NCBI GenBank assembly: GCA_943842245.1
Contig: CALTAJ010000001.1
Location: 806,001-870,000, forward strand
Direction of reading: 5' to 3'
Origin: an uncultured Flavobacteriaceae bacterium
Lineage (GTDB): Bacteria > Bacteroidota > Bacteroidia > Flavobacteriales > Flavobacteriaceae
Length of the DNA: 64,000 nucleotides
Positions 1 through 8,346 of this stretch are shown one piece after another. Both the position numbers and the translations under genes were made by a program. The notes under the pieces are model-generated. The model had not been told where the DNA came from and ran no database searches. It saw nothing but the letters and a program-made list of their open reading frames with translations. The first letter of the stretch is position 1. Each line of letters starts with the position of its first letter.

Positions 1-351
1 AAGCCTCTGATCTGTCCAGGAGTGACTCATTATCCACCATTCTATGGATCAGAACCAGGAAAATATGATTCCTTCATCGCAGCGGGTAAAGGATGGATGG
101 ATAATTTTGACGAGATTACCTATAATGCTAGGGTATGGCTTCCAGGAACAGATTCCTTAGGTGTATCAAATGGAAGTGTAAGAACTTATGGGGTTTGGAC
201 TGCTAAAAATCCGATGAATGGTAATGTCATCACAACAAATGCTTACCATAGTTTCGAGTTTAATGCTAAAGGTCAAATTCATGAAATGAGAGATTACTTT
301 GATGCATCAGGAGCAATGGCAGCTGCAATGAAGGAGACTGCTTTAGAATAA
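1..351 (+). CDS. SnoaL-like (NTF2-fold) protein, 5' end cut off by the window
   Basis: The frame is open from base 1 (K-P-L-I-C-P-G...), so the gene begins before the window and the GTG at 22 is unlikely to be the true start. The visible 116 residues have the look of a SnoaL-like or ketosteroid-isomerase-like cone fold: an aromatic-rich strand (YNARVWLPG), a strand with YGVWTAKN, then YHSFEFNAKGQIHEMRDYFD, which is the usual 'F-x-F-x-x-G-K-I' strand followed by a short acidic helix. Members of this superfamily include small enzymes and binding proteins, so no substrate can be named. It runs convergently towards the broken lipoprotein gene that follows. The family call is fairly safe, the function is not. 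Confidence 0.6.
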   Translation, partial: KPLICPGVTHYPPFYGSEPGKYDSFIAAGKGWMDNFDEITYNARVWLPGTDSLGVSNGSVRTYGVWTAKNPMNGNVITTNAYHSFEFNAKGQIHEMRDYFDASGAMAAAMKETALE

Positions 352-368
352 ACTGAGCATTTAAACTT

Positions 369-679
369 TTAATCAAATTTGGTAAAGATTGCAGATATAT
401 TGTGATCAGAGACTACTTCTATAGTCAAAGGATTTTCATTTGAATTGATACCCATCCATTCTGAAAAAATATATCCTTGCTCTGGAGTGGCTCTTATTTT
501 TATTTGAGTTCCAGCTTTGTAATAACCCCCACTCGTATTAACTATCCCCCCATCCGAGGAAGTAACTGATACGCTATAATACTCTAATTCAGTAGATAAG
601 CTGTTTTTAATTGTATTAGGTGAGCAGCCACCTAGCGTTATGAAAGTTAATAAAAGGATTAAAAGCTTTTTGATTTCAT
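369..679 (-). pseudogene. Small lipoprotein with an InlB-type repeat, interrupted by a -1 frame break
   Basis: Read leftwards, the ATG at 679-677 gives only MKSKSF and then a stop. In the neighbouring frame an open stretch runs without interruption to the TAA at 371-369 and encodes a lipoprotein signal (LLLTFITLGGC, Cys as lipobox) and a domain with SSDGGIVNTSGGYYKAGT and YIFSEWMG. That is the pattern of divergent InlB B-repeat / bacterial repeat domains found in surface proteins. One extra A in the five-A run (bases 667-671), or a -1 slip of the ribosome on it, would join both frames into one 103-residue protein. It could be a decayed gene, a slippage-expressed gene, or a sequencing error. 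Nothing is lost apart from that one base, so decay, if any, is recent. Confidence 0.6.
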
Positions 680-789
680 CAATTTATGATATTAAATATA
701 AAAAAAAGTCCTTGAACTCACTAAGAGGAACACTTGATGACTTTATTTTGTATAGTTTCTGAATAATTATTCCCCTATTAATATTTTTT

Positions 790-1827
790 TCATTGTGCTT
801 TTATTCTGTTATTAACATCATCTACTTTAGAGTTAAACCTTCCAGCCTCCTTAATCTCTCCTTTATTTATTTTAACTTTTTTAAGGCTTTCAGAAGCTTT
901 ATTTAAATTTCCATTTAAAAAATATGCAGCAGATAAATTTATATATAAATGATCAATCATTTTATCTCCTATTCTAGTTCTTTTTTTCTTAGGTATATAT
1001 TCTTTTATTGCATTCTCCAATATTTTTATACATTCTTCAGTTCTAGAAGATAATTCATTTGTCATTTCGTCACTAAAATTTCCATATCTAGGTGGGTTTG
1101 ATCCTGAAAAAGCAATTTTTATAATTTCCTTAATTCTTTCAATATTTTCAAAAGATCTTGATAAATCTGAATAATCAAATTTTTTTCCTCTACCTCTTGC
1201 AAATGCGATATAGTAATAATATAGTGGATACCCAAATTTATCATTTACAGAATTATTAAATCTCCTTAACCCTTCATTGGCATTTTCATTAAATATTCTT
1301 ATTGCAATTGATGACCTATTGTTGTTATGCTGCTTTACAGCAGAAGCGTAATCCTTAATTAAATCGGAGGTAAATTGATTTGAAATATTAATCCCCTCAT
1401 TTGAAATTAATAGTTTATCGTTTTTTAAATCATTTACGTATTCACTGAAATTAATTGTTGCCTCAACCATATACTTTCCTCCCTCAGCATCAATATATGT
1501 ACTATCATTAACTTTTTTCTTATATTTTGCTTTGAAGGGCTTGCTTGTAAAAGAGGCATTATTTATCACAAACTTTACTTCTAAATCTGCTTCTCCAATT
1601 GATGAGACTTTTTTATAACCTTTTAAATTTAGTTGAGAATTTGACGTTTGAAAAACAGTTGAATAATTTACTACTTTAGAAAAATAGGTTTCAATATTTT
1701 TATTTAACGGATTTATAGGAGATTGCAGATAGGGAACGGCTATTTTTTTTGTATTTGGCCTTTGACCGTAAATAAAATTTACGGATACAAGTAAATTCAA
1801 AATTAAAATAAGTTTTGAAATTTTCAT
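790..1827 (-). CDS. Secreted protein of unknown function with TPR-like C-terminus
   Basis: The 345-residue product starts with a clear signal peptide (MKISKLILILNLLVSVNFIYGQ), so it is exported to the periplasm or surface. The middle is lysine- and asparagine-rich without a motif that I recognise. The last 60 residues (HLYINLSAAYFLNGNLNKASESLKKV) look like a tetratricopeptide helix pair. No lipobox Cys and no C-terminal secretion domain are seen. It stands alone, divergent from the cysteine-synthase-like gene. The intergenic stretch of about 120 bases between the two must hold both promoters, but no full consensus is visible there. Codon use is as AT-rich as that of the neighbours. Function unknown. 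Confidence 0.6.
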   Translation of the reverse strand: MKISKLILILNLLVSVNFIYGQRPNTKKIAVPYLQSPINPLNKNIETYFSKVVNYSTVFQTSNSQLNLKGYKKVSSIGEADLEVKFVINNASFTSKPFKAKYKKKVNDSTYIDAEGGKYMVEATINFSEYVNDLKNDKLLISNEGINISNQFTSDLIKDYASAVKQHNNNRSSIAIRIFNENANEGLRRFNNSVNDKFGYPLYYYYIAFARGRGKKFDYSDLSRSFENIERIKEIIKIAFSGSNPPRYGNFSDEMTNELSSRTEECIKILENAIKEYIPKKKRTRIGDKMIDHLYINLSAAYFLNGNLNKASESLKKVKINKGEIKEAGRFNSKVDDVNNRIKAQ

Positions 1828-1947
1828 TTTTTAAATCCCCAATTAAGTTTTAAGGTAGTAAAATTATACATAACATATTTGAAATCACTTAAATACTACT
1901 TGTCCCTAATCCTGTGACAAAAAAGAAATATTAATTAATTTTATTTT

Positions 1948-2877
1948 ATGAAAAATATTTTAGAAATAATTGGAAATACTCCGATAGTTAAACTTCAAAA
2001 AATAGTTCCAAGAGGTTGTGGTGAAATTTATTTGAAATTAGAGGCATATAACCCAACTGGTTCAAAAAAAGATAGAATGGCGCTAGCCATGATTGAGGGA
2101 GCAGAAAAGAGGGGTGATTTAAAAAAAGGGATGACAGTTGTTGAATATTCTGGAGGTAGCACAGGAGCTGGATTAGCATTCGTATGTTCTTTAAAAGGAT
2201 ATCGATTTAGATTAATTACTGCAGATGTATTTGGAAAAGAGAAGATTAGTTTAATGAATTCACTTGGAGCTGATTTAGAGGTCATAAAGAGTAGAGATGG
2301 AAAGATTACCAAAGAATTAATAAATAAAATGATCAATAGAGCTAAAGAAATTTCAAAAGAACCAAATACTTTTTTCACCAATCAACTTGACAATGAAGAC
2401 GTAATAAAAGGATTTGTTCCTTTAGGAGAAGAAATTCTTGATCAGATTAATGGAAGTATAGATGCTGTTTGTGATACAGTTGGGACTGCAGGGACGCTTA
2501 TGGGAATCGCAAAGGCATTTAAAAACGCAAATTCTAATTCTAAAATTATTGCTGTAGAACCATCTAGTTCGCCAATATTATCAAAAGGTATTAAAGGCTC
2601 CCATAATGTTGAAGGAGTTGGGCTTGGATTTATACCTAAAATATATGACTCAAAACTTGTTTATGATGTTATAACCATAGAAGAATCAATTGCTAGACAA
2701 ACATCTAGAGACCTTGCTCTAAAAGAAGGTGTTTTTTGTGGTACCTCAAGTGGAATGAATGTTGCTGCAGCTATACAAATATCCCAAAAACTAGGCCCAA
2801 AATCTCGAGTAGTTGCTATTGCATGTGATACGGGACTTAAGTACCTCTCTGAAGGACTTTTCGATAAGAAAAATTAA
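1948..2877 (+). CDS. Cysteine-synthase-like PLP-dependent enzyme
   Basis: This is a fold-type II PLP enzyme of 309 residues. The N-terminus (IIGNTPIVKLQKI) and the lysine segment NPTGSKKDRMA match the cysteine synthase family, where the Lys before Asp-Arg forms the Schiff base. The substrate loop that reads TSGNTG in O-acetylserine sulfhydrylase is YSGGSTG here, the phosphate loop is VGTAGT instead of VGTGGT, and the C-terminal PLP-ring contact lies in CGTSSGMN. Similar variants occur as a separate Bacteroidota clade annotated only as cysteine synthase family, so a plain cysK call would be too strong. A stand-alone gene, with no cysE or sulfate-assimilation partner near. The true substrate (O-acetylserine, O-phosphoserine, cystathionine or other) cannot be told. 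Confidence 0.8.
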   Translation: MKNILEIIGNTPIVKLQKIVPRGCGEIYLKLEAYNPTGSKKDRMALAMIEGAEKRGDLKKGMTVVEYSGGSTGAGLAFVCSLKGYRFRLITADVFGKEKISLMNSLGADLEVIKSRDGKITKELINKMINRAKEISKEPNTFFTNQLDNEDVIKGFVPLGEEILDQINGSIDAVCDTVGTAGTLMGIAKAFKNANSNSKIIAVEPSSSPILSKGIKGSHNVEGVGLGFIPKIYDSKLVYDVITIEESIARQTSRDLALKEGVFCGTSSGMNVAAAIQISQKLGPKSRVVAIACDTGLKYLSEGLFDKKN

Positions 2878-2883
2878 TAATGT

Positions 2884-2953
2884 ACCCTCCCCAAGAATCG
2901 AACTTGGATCTAAAGTTTAGGAAACTCTTGTTCTATCCGTTGAACTAGGAGGG
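2884..2953 (-). tRNA. tRNA-Arg (anticodon CCT)
   Basis: On the minus strand a full cloverleaf can be drawn. The acceptor stem is CCCTCCT against GGGAGGG with one T-G pair at the base. The D arm is GTTC/GAAC, the anticodon stem AGAGT/ACTTT encloses the loop TTCCTAA (anticodon CCT, reading AGG), the variable loop has four bases, and the T arm is CCAAG-TTCGATT-CTTGG. CCA is not encoded. It lies between two convergent protein genes. Confidence 0.93.
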
Positions 2954-3008
2954 CAAGTTTAGTCTAAAAAATTAAAGGGTTTTAAAGTGACCAATGATCG
3001 TCAGGGGA

Positions 3009-4070
3009 CTATGTTTTATATGAGCTTATACAAAATAATCTACTGCCAGTTTTAGTAGGTGGTGTACCCTTCATATAAAGTATGACTCCTGTTTTTGGTG
3101 ATACTATTTTTTTTATTGTTTTACCAAACTCATCAGTTATATATCCAATTATTTCATCTTTAACAACTTTACTTCCAGCCTTAAGTTTACTATAAAAAAT
3201 ACCTTTTGCGGGAGAGTCAATATAAATCTGTCTATCTAATCTTTGAAATTGCATCTGTCCCAATACTTCTTTGGAATTGTACATCTCAAGTTTATTGAAA
3301 ATTCTATAAAAACCTCTTTTAATTCTTTTAACTGCTTCAGGTTGTAAATATCCAAGTTTACCACTTTCAAAGCTAAATGCAATTTTTCCAGCTTGACATG
3401 CCTGTTTAAATGCATATTGTGCTGGTTCATCTTCTTTAATTGTATAGGAATATGACACAACATTTTCAAATCCGCTATATTCACAAAGCTCTCTTGTAAT
3501 CTTGGTTTGCTTCGAAAATTTTTTATTATCATAATAGCATACAAAAGGGAGAAGATCTTCAGAAGCATCACCACTATGAACATCAAGAAACACGTCACTT
3601 ATTGGGATAATTTCTGAACTTATAAAATTGACAATTTTCTCAGAAACAGTTCCGTCTTTCTTACCTGGAAAAATTCTATTTATATTTTTATTATCCAAAG
3701 GGTTTATATAAGGTGTCTTCGTGTAAAAAGATCCAATATTTGTAATAGGTAATATAATTATTGTTCCTACTAGTTCATCAGGATTTAATTCTTTTATCAG
3801 CTCTTGAGTGGCAATTATTGGGGCATATTCTGCTCCATGAACTCCTGCTAGAATTGTGAATACCTTCCCTTTATTTTTACCTTTTATAATTAATAATGGT
3901 AGGGAGGTGTTATTCCCAAGTGTATCGGAAAATTCTAACTTTAATTTATGAGTTGTTAGTCTTTTTGGGTCTTTAAATAAACTATCAAATTTACTTTGTG
4001 CAAATGACAAATGACTGATGACTAAAAGACAGATTAGCTTGTATATATTAAATTTAATTTTGAAAAGCAT
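3009..4070 (-). CDS. Succinylglutamate desuccinylase/aspartoacylase-type (M14) zinc hydrolase
   Basis: A 353-residue protein with an N-terminal signal peptide ending near SFAQS, so it acts in the envelope or outside. The zinc-binding segment GVHGAEYAP carries the His and Glu ligands of the M14 AstE/AspA branch. DVHSGD supplies the third ligand, and SFESGKLG carries the candidate catalytic Glu. A C-terminal beta-rich part (about residues 265-350, with KAGSKVVKDEIIGYITDEFG) resembles the extra domain of this family. Family members remove acyl or amino acid groups from small molecules or peptides; the substrate here is unknown. It is a single gene next to tRNA-Arg, with no arginine-catabolism genes near, which argues against a true AstE role. 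Confidence 0.82.
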   Translation of the reverse strand: MLFKIKFNIYKLICLLVISHLSFAQSKFDSLFKDPKRLTTHKLKLEFSDTLGNNTSLPLLIIKGKNKGKVFTILAGVHGAEYAPIIATQELIKELNPDELVGTIIILPITNIGSFYTKTPYINPLDNKNINRIFPGKKDGTVSEKIVNFISSEIIPISDVFLDVHSGDASEDLLPFVCYYDNKKFSKQTKITRELCEYSGFENVVSYSYTIKEDEPAQYAFKQACQAGKIAFSFESGKLGYLQPEAVKRIKRGFYRIFNKLEMYNSKEVLGQMQFQRLDRQIYIDSPAKGIFYSKLKAGSKVVKDEIIGYITDEFGKTIKKIVSPKTGVILYMKGTPPTKTGSRLFCISSYKT

Positions 4071-4181
4071 AGGTTTAAAAATTCAAGGATTTTATTTAAA
4101 GTTATAGGAAGAAATCTTTTTTTAAAATACTTATATATCTTCTTTGTATATTGTTTTAAATTAACCATAAATAAACTAAAA

Positions 4182-4607
4182 ATGAAAGAATTTGAAATTA
4201 TTCAACTAGCAAATCTGAATTTTATAAATAATGCCATTTATCTTCTTTGTGTCATTATTATGACAATATTAGCATTTTATCTTATAAGAAGGTCTAGAGA
4301 GTTAAATATGCCAACCTATGCTAAAGCAGTTTTAACCTTATTTTGTACATGTATAATTTTCTTTGGGCTTCAAGTGTCATCCTTTTTGGTTCAGGCTCAA
4401 AAAGGCATGTCATACCAGCTTTCAGAATTAAAGCAATCTGGAGTTGAAATTTCATCAAGTGCAGACGCGGTTATTAATCAATTTGGTCATACTGTCGAAA
4501 TGGGAACAGTTCCTTTAGCGCCTGATTTTCCGTCAATTGTGATATGGGCAACAATTGCTTTTATGTTTATAGGAGGTATATGGTTTAAATATCCTGACCA
4601 AAAATAA
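4182..4607 (+). CDS. Small inner membrane protein, family not recognised
   Basis: The 141 residues contain three hydrophobic segments: about residues 16-34 (AIYLLCVIIMTILAFYLI), 48-68 (AVLTLFCTCIIFFGLQVSS) and 119-134 (IVIWATIAFMFIGGIW). Between the second and third there is a soluble loop of about 50 residues with QKGMSYQLSELKQSGVEISSSADAVINQFG. A short amphipathic N-terminus precedes the first segment. No motif points to a transporter, enzyme or toxin. The gene is transcribed away from the M14 hydrolase and has a short, very AT-rich upstream region. Function unknown; a marine flavobacterial orphan family is the likely home. Confidence 0.6.
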   Translation: MKEFEIIQLANLNFINNAIYLLCVIIMTILAFYLIRRSRELNMPTYAKAVLTLFCTCIIFFGLQVSSFLVQAQKGMSYQLSELKQSGVEISSSADAVINQFGHTVEMGTVPLAPDFPSIVIWATIAFMFIGGIWFKYPDQK

Positions 4608-4663
4608 ACATCAGTAAGTATTGGATGGATTTTTAAAATCTACCCCCAACGACCTCTAAATGA

Positions 4664-4789
4664 TTATTTCCCTCGACCTGTTTTTCGAACTGCCGTAGTT
4701 CTTTTAACAGCTCTAGGGGTTACCGTTTTTTTATTTTTTTGTCCTTGAGGATCTTTAACTTTACTATTACCAAAAAATTTGCTACTCAT
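4664..4789 (-). CDS. 41-residue basic protein downstream of the cold shock gene
   Basis: An ATG at 4789-4787 opens 41 codons ending in TAA. The product is strongly basic: it starts MSSKFFGNSKVKDPQGQKNK and ends AVRKTGRGK, with about twelve Lys and Arg residues and hardly any hydrophobic core. It therefore resembles a disordered nucleic-acid-binding or ribosome-associated peptide. It lies beyond the cold shock gene's terminator in the same direction, so it is probably expressed separately or by read-through. Similar short basic proteins are often missed by gene finders. Coding status rests on the clean start, the lysine-rich reading frame and position. No family is recognised with certainty. 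Confidence 0.55.
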   Translation of the reverse strand: MSSKFFGNSKVKDPQGQKNKKTVTPRAVKRTTAVRKTGRGK

Positions 4790-4822
4790 AATATAGTTTT
4801 TATCAAAGATAGCATTTATGTT

Positions 4823-4855
4823 AAAAAAAAGCCCCTCTATTTATAAAGGGGCTTT
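4823..4855 (-). terminator. Intrinsic terminator of the cold shock gene
   Basis: Read on the minus strand, AAAGCCCCT pairs with AGGGGCTTT (9 bp, 10-base loop) and is followed by a run of eight T. It sits 23 bases after the cspA-like stop codon and is one of the clearest terminators in the window. Confidence 0.85.
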
Positions 4856-4877
4856 GTAAATAAAAAAATAGAAAAAC

Positions 4878-5069
4878 TTATTCTATTTTAACATTTATTG
4901 CGCTTGGGCCTTTTTCAGTTGACTCCACATCAAAACTCACTTTGTCTCCTTCAGTGATATTGTCAATTAAATTATTACTATGTACAAATACATCTTTATC
5001 ACCTGATTCTGGCGTTATAAATCCAAACCCTTTGGCGTTATTAAAAAATTTTACTGTTCCTACACTCAT
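4878..5069 (-). CDS. cspA: Cold shock protein, CspA family
   Basis: The 63-residue single cold shock domain carries both RNA-binding motifs: RNP1 as KGFGFI (residues 13-18) and RNP2 as VFVHS (27-31). Proteins of this kind are OB-fold nucleic acid chaperones that bind single-stranded RNA or DNA and melt secondary structure, often after a temperature drop. The length and the acidic C-terminal half match free-standing Csp proteins. The gene is monocistronic in effect: a terminator of the upstream gene lies before its promoter region and its own terminator follows. The roughly 65-base leader region is AT-rich, but I could not make out a cold-induced structured leader. Confidence 0.93.
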   Translation of the reverse strand: MSVGTVKFFNNAKGFGFITPESGDKDVFVHSNNLIDNITEGDKVSFDVESTEKGPSAINVKIE

Positions 5070-5132
5070 TCTTTTTTTATTTTATATGAACAGCTAAAGT
5101 AAAGGTTTTACTTTTAAATTGGCGCTTTAAAT

Positions 5133-5164
5133 AAATAAAACCCCTTTAAAATCAAAAAGGGGTT
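5133..5164 (-). terminator. Intrinsic terminator after the NAD(P)-binding gene
   Basis: On the minus strand AACCCCTTT and AAAGGGGTT form a 9-bp stem with an 8-base loop, followed by TTTT and further A/T. It ends the transcript of the gene at 5185-5853 and insulates the cold shock gene from it. Confidence 0.8.
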
Positions 5165-5184
5165 AAATCATTACAACTAAACAA

Positions 5185-5853
5185 TCAAATAAAACTCATA
5201 CTCTCAAACAAATCCTTCGATTTAAATGTAGTTATTGAATCTGATCTTTTTAAAAGTGCCTCGCTAATCATTTTTTTTGCTAAATATTCTACAGGTAAAG
5301 GTTTTTGTGAGTTAAGAATTCCAATTTTATTCAACCCCTTAAAAACTTTTATACCTACTTTTTCTCCTTCTCTCATTAATTCCGTGGGTCTTATCAGCAT
5401 TGGGGGTTGAAAAATTTGGATTTTGTTGAACTTGAGTTTTTTTACTGACTCTTCGAGTGCTCCTTTAGTTTTAGGATAGAAAAAAAAAGATTTTTCCTTT
5501 GCGCCTGTCGATGAAACTAGTGAATAATTGGTAACTCCATTTTCTGAAGCCATTTTAGCAAATTCATACTGATATGTATAATCTACTAAATATTGTTGTT
5601 TTTTACTCCCAGATTCCTTTAGAGTAGTCCCTAGTGCTGAAAATAAAATATCTCCTTTAACTAAATTTTTATACTCTGTTAATTTTGAGAAATCAATTTT
5701 ATTTTTAACTAGTTTTTTATGCTCAACATTAAATGTTTTTCTTGTAAAAATAGAAACTCTATCAAAATTAAGGTTACTTAGCAGTTGTCTCACTAGTTCT
5801 TGTCCCGTGGCACCCGTGGCACCCAAAACTAAAGCATGTAATTTTTTTTTCAT
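5185..5853 (-). CDS. NAD(P)-binding atypical short-chain dehydrogenase (TIP30/YbjT-like)
   Basis: The 222-residue protein starts with a Rossmann nucleotide loop (VLGATGATGQELVRQLL, residues 9-25), and has a second core motif at DILFSALGTT and a mid-protein SLVSSTGAKEKS followed by YPKTKG. The Y-x-x-x-K pair fits the active-site pattern of short-chain dehydrogenases, and the set resembles the HTATIP2/TIP30 branch. Proteins of this group bind NAD(P)H and act as oxidoreductases or as redox-sensing proteins; the substrate is unknown. Length is typical for the group. Single gene with its own terminator. Also possible: an NmrA-like regulator. Confidence 0.78.
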   Translation of the reverse strand: MKKKLHALVLGATGATGQELVRQLLSNLNFDRVSIFTRKTFNVEHKKLVKNKIDFSKLTEYKNLVKGDILFSALGTTLKESGSKKQQYLVDYTYQYEFAKMASENGVTNYSLVSSTGAKEKSFFFYPKTKGALEESVKKLKFNKIQIFQPPMLIRPTELMREGEKVGIKVFKGLNKIGILNSQKPLPVEYLAKKMISEALLKRSDSITTFKSKDLFESMSFI

Positions 5854-6003
5854 AAAATAAATTTACAATAATCTTAAAAAAAATAATTATCGCTTTTATG
5901 CTTAATTTTAATCGAATGGTTTTTTGTAGTTTAGTTATGTTTCCAAATAATAACTGAATGGGAAAAGTATCCTTTTTAAAAAGGTTGAAAAATATTTAAT
6001 TAA

Positions 6004-6465
6004 ATGAAAAAAATATTAGTTATAATATTAACCCTTTGTGGATTATTCATAAATGCCCAAGAAAAAGTTAAAATAAAAGGACTTACAAGGAAAGAAATTA
6101 AAGCTATAAAAAAACAACAAAAAGAGCAAGATCGTATTGCTAAGTTTACCAATATGGGTCTTAATCAATGGGGTATTAATGAAAATGCTCAAACTTGGTA
6201 TTTAGCTCTCAAATTTCACTTGCCTAGTTCTAGAAATGGTGATGGTCTTCCAATTCTTAGACAATATCAAACTTTTACTGAAGAATCATCTAGGATATAT
6301 CCATTATGGATAATAGATGGGCAGCAGTTTAATTCCCCACCTGTTGATGTACTTGCACTGTCACCACTTATTAGAAAGGTTAGAATTCTGGTTAATGCAG
6401 CTGAAACAAATCGATGGGGAAAGCAAGCTAGAGCAGGAGTTATCGTATTAGAAACAGCACGTTAA
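6004..6465 (+). CDS. Secreted protein resembling a stand-alone TonB receptor plug
   Basis: A 153-residue exported protein (signal peptide ending at INAQ). After it comes a charged helix (RKEIKAIKKQQKEQDRIAK) and then a segment of about 55 residues, PLWIIDGQQFNSP ... ADVLALSP-like ... VRILVNAAETNRWGKQA, ending RAGVIVLETAR. This order mirrors the plug domain of SusC-type TonB-dependent transporters (PLYVVDG ... I.SI.VLKD ... YG.RG.NGVI.I.T). No TonB box and no beta-barrel follow. The homology is my reading of the motif spacing, not a search result. Such orphan plug-like proteins could interact with TonB or with receptors, but no role is known to me. Confidence 0.6.
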   Translation: MKKILVIILTLCGLFINAQEKVKIKGLTRKEIKAIKKQQKEQDRIAKFTNMGLNQWGINENAQTWYLALKFHLPSSRNGDGLPILRQYQTFTEESSRIYPLWIIDGQQFNSPPVDVLALSPLIRKVRILVNAAETNRWGKQARAGVIVLETAR

Positions 6466-6495
6466 ATTTATTAATTCCCCCTTTTTAAAAGAATT

Positions 6496-8115
6496 TTATA
6501 ATTCACTTAAAATCATATCTGCTGCTTTTTCTGCAATCATAAAAACCGGAGCATTCGTATTTCCCGAAACAATTTTTGGCATGATAGATGCATCAACAAC
6601 TCGAAGACTTTTAATCCCGTGAACTTTTAAATTTGGATCAACAACTGCCATTAAATCGGTCCCCATCTTACAAGTTCCCACAGGGTGATAAACAGTTTCT
6701 AAAGTTTTTTTTATATGTTCAATAAGTATGTCGTCAGAGCTTCGATTATGAGGGAGCCCATTAACTTTTATATGATTTTTCATTGCTTTTTCTTCCATAA
6801 TTTTAAAAACCAACTTACCTCCTTTAACTAGTTGATCTAGATCTTCTTTTTCTTTTAAGAAATTGGGTTGAATTATTGGAGGCTCAATTGGGTTTGAAGA
6901 GGAAAGACTAACAATCCCCCTACTTTTAGGGTGTAACAGTGTTGGTAATATTGTAAACCCATCTATTCTTGGATAGTCATAAAGATCATATGCATCATAA
7001 CCATATTCATTTCCTATGGATATTGGAGAAAAATGTAGTTGAAAATTTACTTTTCCACCTTTTTGGTCAAGATCAAAAAAGGCCATTCCTTCAAGTGGGC
7101 TATTACAAAAAACTCCTTTTTTATTGACAAAATAATTCCAAGCAGCTCTAATTTGGTTAAAAGGAGAGATATAATGGTTAATTCCTTCTTGAGTTTTTGA
7201 TTGAGCACATATTGGATAAAATAAGTGGTCCTGCAAATTTTTGCCAACTCCTTTTAATTCATGTATGCAATGAATCCCATGATTTTTTAGTTCCGACAAT
7301 TCTCCGATTCCGGAAAGCATTAATAACTGGGGCGACTTAAAAGTTCCTGCTGAGAGAATAATTTCTTTTTGGCCATAGACTTGAATTGTTTTCCCGCCTT
7401 TTTTGTATTGAACTCCTACCGCATTTTTCCCCTCTAAGATAATCTTATCAACTCTTGCATTAGTAATAGCTGTCAAATTATGTCGCTTTAAGGCAGGTTT
7501 TAAAAAAGCAGTTGCACCGCTTTCACGTTTTCCTTTTTTAATAGTGCTTTGAACTAAGCTAGCTCCTTCTTGAATTTTACCGTTATAATCTAAATTTTTC
7601 GGAATGCCAATTGCTGCACAAGCTTCAATAAATCCATCTACAAATGGTGTTTGAAACCTATTTGGAATAGTAACCCCTAACTCTCCAGAGCTAGAGTGAT
7701 AACCAGAATCCATTAAATCAATTTGTTCATGATTTTCAGAACGTTTGAAATAAGGAAGTAATTCATTGAAACTCCAGCCAAAGTTTCCTTGTTCAGCCCA
7801 ACCATCAAAGTCTGCAGGGTTGCCTCTTACATAGGCCATCGCATTTGTTGAGCTACTCCCACCAAGAGTTTTACCTCTTGGTAAATATATTTTTCGATTC
7901 AAAACATTGGGTTGTTCCTCTGTCCAAAATCCCCAATCATCCTTACTTTTATGAACCTTTAAATATGCGCCAGGAATATGAATATTCATATTAGTATCTG
8001 GCCCTCCTGCCTCTAACAATAAAACAGATTTTTTTGGATCTTTTGATAGCCGATTAGCTAAGACACAACCCGCAGAACCTGCTCCAATGATAATATAATC
8101 GTATGATTGCCTCAT
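6496..8115 (-). CDS. GMC-family FAD oxidoreductase (choline dehydrogenase-like)
   Basis: A 539-residue flavoprotein. The FAD-binding loop is at the N-terminus (DYIIIGAGSAGCVLANRL, then LLEAGG), GMC signature 1 lies around residues 80-100 (RGKTLGGSSSTNAMAYVRG), and signature 2 is at GTFKSPQLLMLSGIG. The C-terminal active-site part contains TVYHPVGTCKMG, with the conserved His. Members oxidise alcohols such as choline to aldehydes. No betaine aldehyde dehydrogenase or betaine transporter gene is near, so a glycine betaine role is not supported, and another primary alcohol or sugar alcohol is just as likely. It is a single gene, with no signal peptide, of full length. Confidence 0.88.
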   Translation of the reverse strand: MRQSYDYIIIGAGSAGCVLANRLSKDPKKSVLLLEAGGPDTNMNIHIPGAYLKVHKSKDDWGFWTEEQPNVLNRKIYLPRGKTLGGSSSTNAMAYVRGNPADFDGWAEQGNFGWSFNELLPYFKRSENHEQIDLMDSGYHSSSGELGVTIPNRFQTPFVDGFIEACAAIGIPKNLDYNGKIQEGASLVQSTIKKGKRESGATAFLKPALKRHNLTAITNARVDKIILEGKNAVGVQYKKGGKTIQVYGQKEIILSAGTFKSPQLLMLSGIGELSELKNHGIHCIHELKGVGKNLQDHLFYPICAQSKTQEGINHYISPFNQIRAAWNYFVNKKGVFCNSPLEGMAFFDLDQKGGKVNFQLHFSPISIGNEYGYDAYDLYDYPRIDGFTILPTLLHPKSRGIVSLSSSNPIEPPIIQPNFLKEKEDLDQLVKGGKLVFKIMEEKAMKNHIKVNGLPHNRSSDDILIEHIKKTLETVYHPVGTCKMGTDLMAVVDPNLKVHGIKSLRVVDASIMPKIVSGNTNAPVFMIAEKAADMILSEL

Positions 8116-8346
8116 ATGTTAAATCTAACGAAAATTATAATAAATACTTAATAAATAACAACTGACACTGAAAAATAGCTTGTTTATTATTACTCTTTTA
8201 GTAATTTATGACCTTAAAATACAACTTAGTTTCTAGCATCAATAAATAATTATACTTTTAAATTATTCATTTTAGAATTTATGGTTAATGATTCGAAGAT
8301 GTTATTACATATAGCTGAAACGTCATAAGTAAAACAACTAAAAAAA

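Noticed and set aside
3009-4070. AstE role in arginine catabolism
   Set aside because: The product has a signal peptide and there are no other arginine-catabolism genes near.
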